DNA of 43,804 bases from Woeseiaceae bacterium (GTDB taxonomy: Bacteria > Pseudomonadota > Gammaproteobacteria > Steroidobacterales > Woeseiaceae): positions 1-43,804 of the forward strand of contig JABDQH010000088.1 of assembly GCA_013042375.1 (NCBI GenBank), in the 5' to 3' direction. Numbering within the stretch: the first letter of the stretch is position 1; every line of letters starts with the position of its first letter. The notes beneath the pieces are model-generated. The model searched no databases. It had not been told where the DNA came from and worked only from the letters and a program-made list of their open reading frames with translations. Positions 42,830-43,804 of the stretch are shown one piece after another. The position numbers were made by a program, and so were the translations under genes.

Positions 42830-43756
42830 ATGACAATTAAGCCCATTATTTTCGCGCTGGGACTCGGCGTACTCTCGATACCGGCCGTGGCAGGCGATGT
42901 CCATATTCAGGTTCTCGGCGTTGCCCAGGACGCTGGTCTGCCGCAGGCGAACTGCTACCAGTCGCATTGCATGCGTGCCTGGGAGGAGCCGGCGCTACGG
43001 CGCATGGCGACGTCGATCGCCGTCGTGGATCAACGCGCGCAGCAGAAATACCTCTTCGATGCAACGCCCGACATGCGTCAGCAACTCTTCGAGCTGCATC
43101 GCACTGCGCCGGATGGCGACTATGAGCTCGCCGGCGTCTTCCTGACCCACGCGCACATCGGTCACTACACCGGGCTCATGCATTTCGGTCACGAGGCGGC
43201 GGGCACGCGTGATGTTCCTGTCTATGCAATGCCGCGCATGCACGAATTCCTGTCCTCGAACGGACCCTGGGATCAGCTCGTGAATTTCGGCAACATCGAA
43301 CTCCGCCCACTGGCGCATGCCACGCCCGTCCGGCTTGGCAGCCAGCTGGCGGTTACGCCGTTTCGGGTCCCGCACCGGGACGAGTATTCGGAGACCGTGG
43401 GTTATCGCATCGACGGGCCGGAGAAATCGGCCGTCTTCATTCCGGACATCGACAAATGGGAGATGTGGGACATCGATATACGCAAGGTCGTGCGATCAGT
43501 GGATTACGCACTGCTCGATGCGACATTTTTTCGCGACGGTGAATTGCCCGGGCGTGACATGAGCAAGATCAGGCACCCGTTCGTCAGCGAGAGTATGGAG
43601 CTCTTCGAGTCGTTCAGCGACGAGGAGAAGGCGCGTGTGATCTTCATTCACATGAATCACACCAACCCGTTACTGCGCGACGGCAGTGCTGAACAGGCTG
43701 AAGTAGAAAGGCGCGGCTTCCGCTTTGCGCGCGAGGGCCTGCGCCTGGAGCTGTAA
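42830..43756 (+). CDS. Exported metallo-beta-lactamase-fold protein (PqqB-like)
   Basis: This 308-residue protein has a signal peptide (about 1-22, IIFALGLGVLSIPAVAG) and then the start HIQVLGVAQDAGLPQANC found in PqqB-like proteins. The metal site is LTHAHIGHYTGL (His107, His109, His112), in which the usual Asp of HxHxDH is Gly. Later come FRVPHRDEYSETVGY and FIHMNHTNP. No other pqq gene is nearby, and true PqqB is cytoplasmic, so this is more likely a periplasmic hydrolase of unknown substrate. It is divergent from plsB. A palindromic repeat follows 16 bases after its stop. Confidence 0.85.
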   Translation: MTIKPIIFALGLGVLSIPAVAGDVHIQVLGVAQDAGLPQANCYQSHCMRAWEEPALRRMATSIAVVDQRAQQKYLFDATPDMRQQLFELHRTAPDGDYELAGVFLTHAHIGHYTGLMHFGHEAAGTRDVPVYAMPRMHEFLSSNGPWDQLVNFGNIELRPLAHATPVRLGSQLAVTPFRVPHRDEYSETVGYRIDGPEKSAVFIPDIDKWEMWDIDIRKVVRSVDYALLDATFFRDGELPGRDMSKIRHPFVSESMELFESFSDEEKARVIFIHMNHTNPLLRDGSAEQAEVERRGFRFAREGLRLEL

Positions 43757-43772
43757 CAGACGGGGAACAAAC

Positions 43773-43804
43773 GGGGACAGTCACCCTAACTCTGCGAGTT
43801 AGGG
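43773..43804. repeat. Palindromic repeat (GGGGACAGTCACC family), cut by window end
   Basis: Left arm GGGGACAGTCACCCTAACTC (43773-43792), loop TGC, and the first nine bases of the right arm (GAGTTAGGG) are visible before the window ends. It differs from the copy at 1946-1988 by one base in the arm, and the visible right arm carries the matching change (GGG for AGG), so pairing is kept. GGGGAACA just before it (43762-43769) resembles the partial copy seen before the first repeat. Confidence 0.85.

Noticed and set aside
42830-43756. PQQ biosynthesis gene pqqB
   Set aside because: The protein has a signal peptide and there are no pqqA, C, D or E genes nearby. Only family-level similarity is supported.

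Overview
The window is a GC-rich chromosomal segment from a gammaproteobacterium outside the Enterobacterales. The evidence is gene order rather than any single gene: aroQ-accB-accC-prmA-(zinc-ribbon/DUF3426)-dusB-fis-purH-purD, rhlB divergent from trxA-rho, PlsB and Fis. A CIRCE operator before groESL argues for an HrcA-type heat-shock circuit as in many non-enteric gammaproteobacteria. The finer taxonomy (for example Woeseiales, Steroidobacterales or Chromatiales) is only a guess. I see no rRNA or tRNA gene, CRISPR array, prophage or transposase gene.

Layout. 1-2.0 kb: a truncated membrane protein and msrPQ, the periplasmic methionine sulfoxide repair pair. 2.0-6.7 kb (minus strand): a proteostasis block of Hsp20, a CNNM/CorC-type membrane protein, MarC, GroEL and GroES, with terminators, a promoter and CIRCE. 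6.8-9.6 kb: periplasmic thiol redox (a DsbD with a duplicated N-terminal domain, and a TlpA-like thioredoxin). 9.7-20.1 kb: a long plus-strand housekeeping run for shikimate, fatty acid initiation, ribosome and tRNA modification, Fis, purine synthesis and MoeA (molybdenum cofactor, which MsrP needs). 20.1-22.5 kb: carbonic anhydrase, a GFA-family protein and two overlapping exported proteins of unknown function. 22.5-25.0 kb: a structured gene-free stretch and three minus-strand accessory genes (VOC, DfsB/ClbS-like, membrane protein), bracketed by two copies of one palindrome. 25.0-28.9 kb: a TonB receptor, FecR and ECF sigma cell-surface signalling unit. 29.1-34.2 kb: rho, trxA, rhlB, a HAD nucleotidase, cysQ and a DUF465 gene. 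34.2-40.3 kb: a CusCBA-type copper/silver exporter preceded by a small Cys/His-containing exported protein. 40.3-43.8 kb: plsB and a divergent exported metallo-beta-lactamase-fold protein.

The most unusual theme is short palindromic repeats of several families at gene ends and inside genes. One REP-like palindrome lies in frame inside prmA, a copy forms the C-terminus of CusA, a 20-bp inverted repeat follows msrQ with a related half-copy providing the msrQ stop, and another repeat supplies the stop of the dfsB-like gene. A weaker REP-like match lies in purH. Other points for review are the TonB receptor gene, whose signal peptide is intact but preceded by no ATG, GTG or TTG, and a possible unannotated small RNA around 22.55-22.79 kb.
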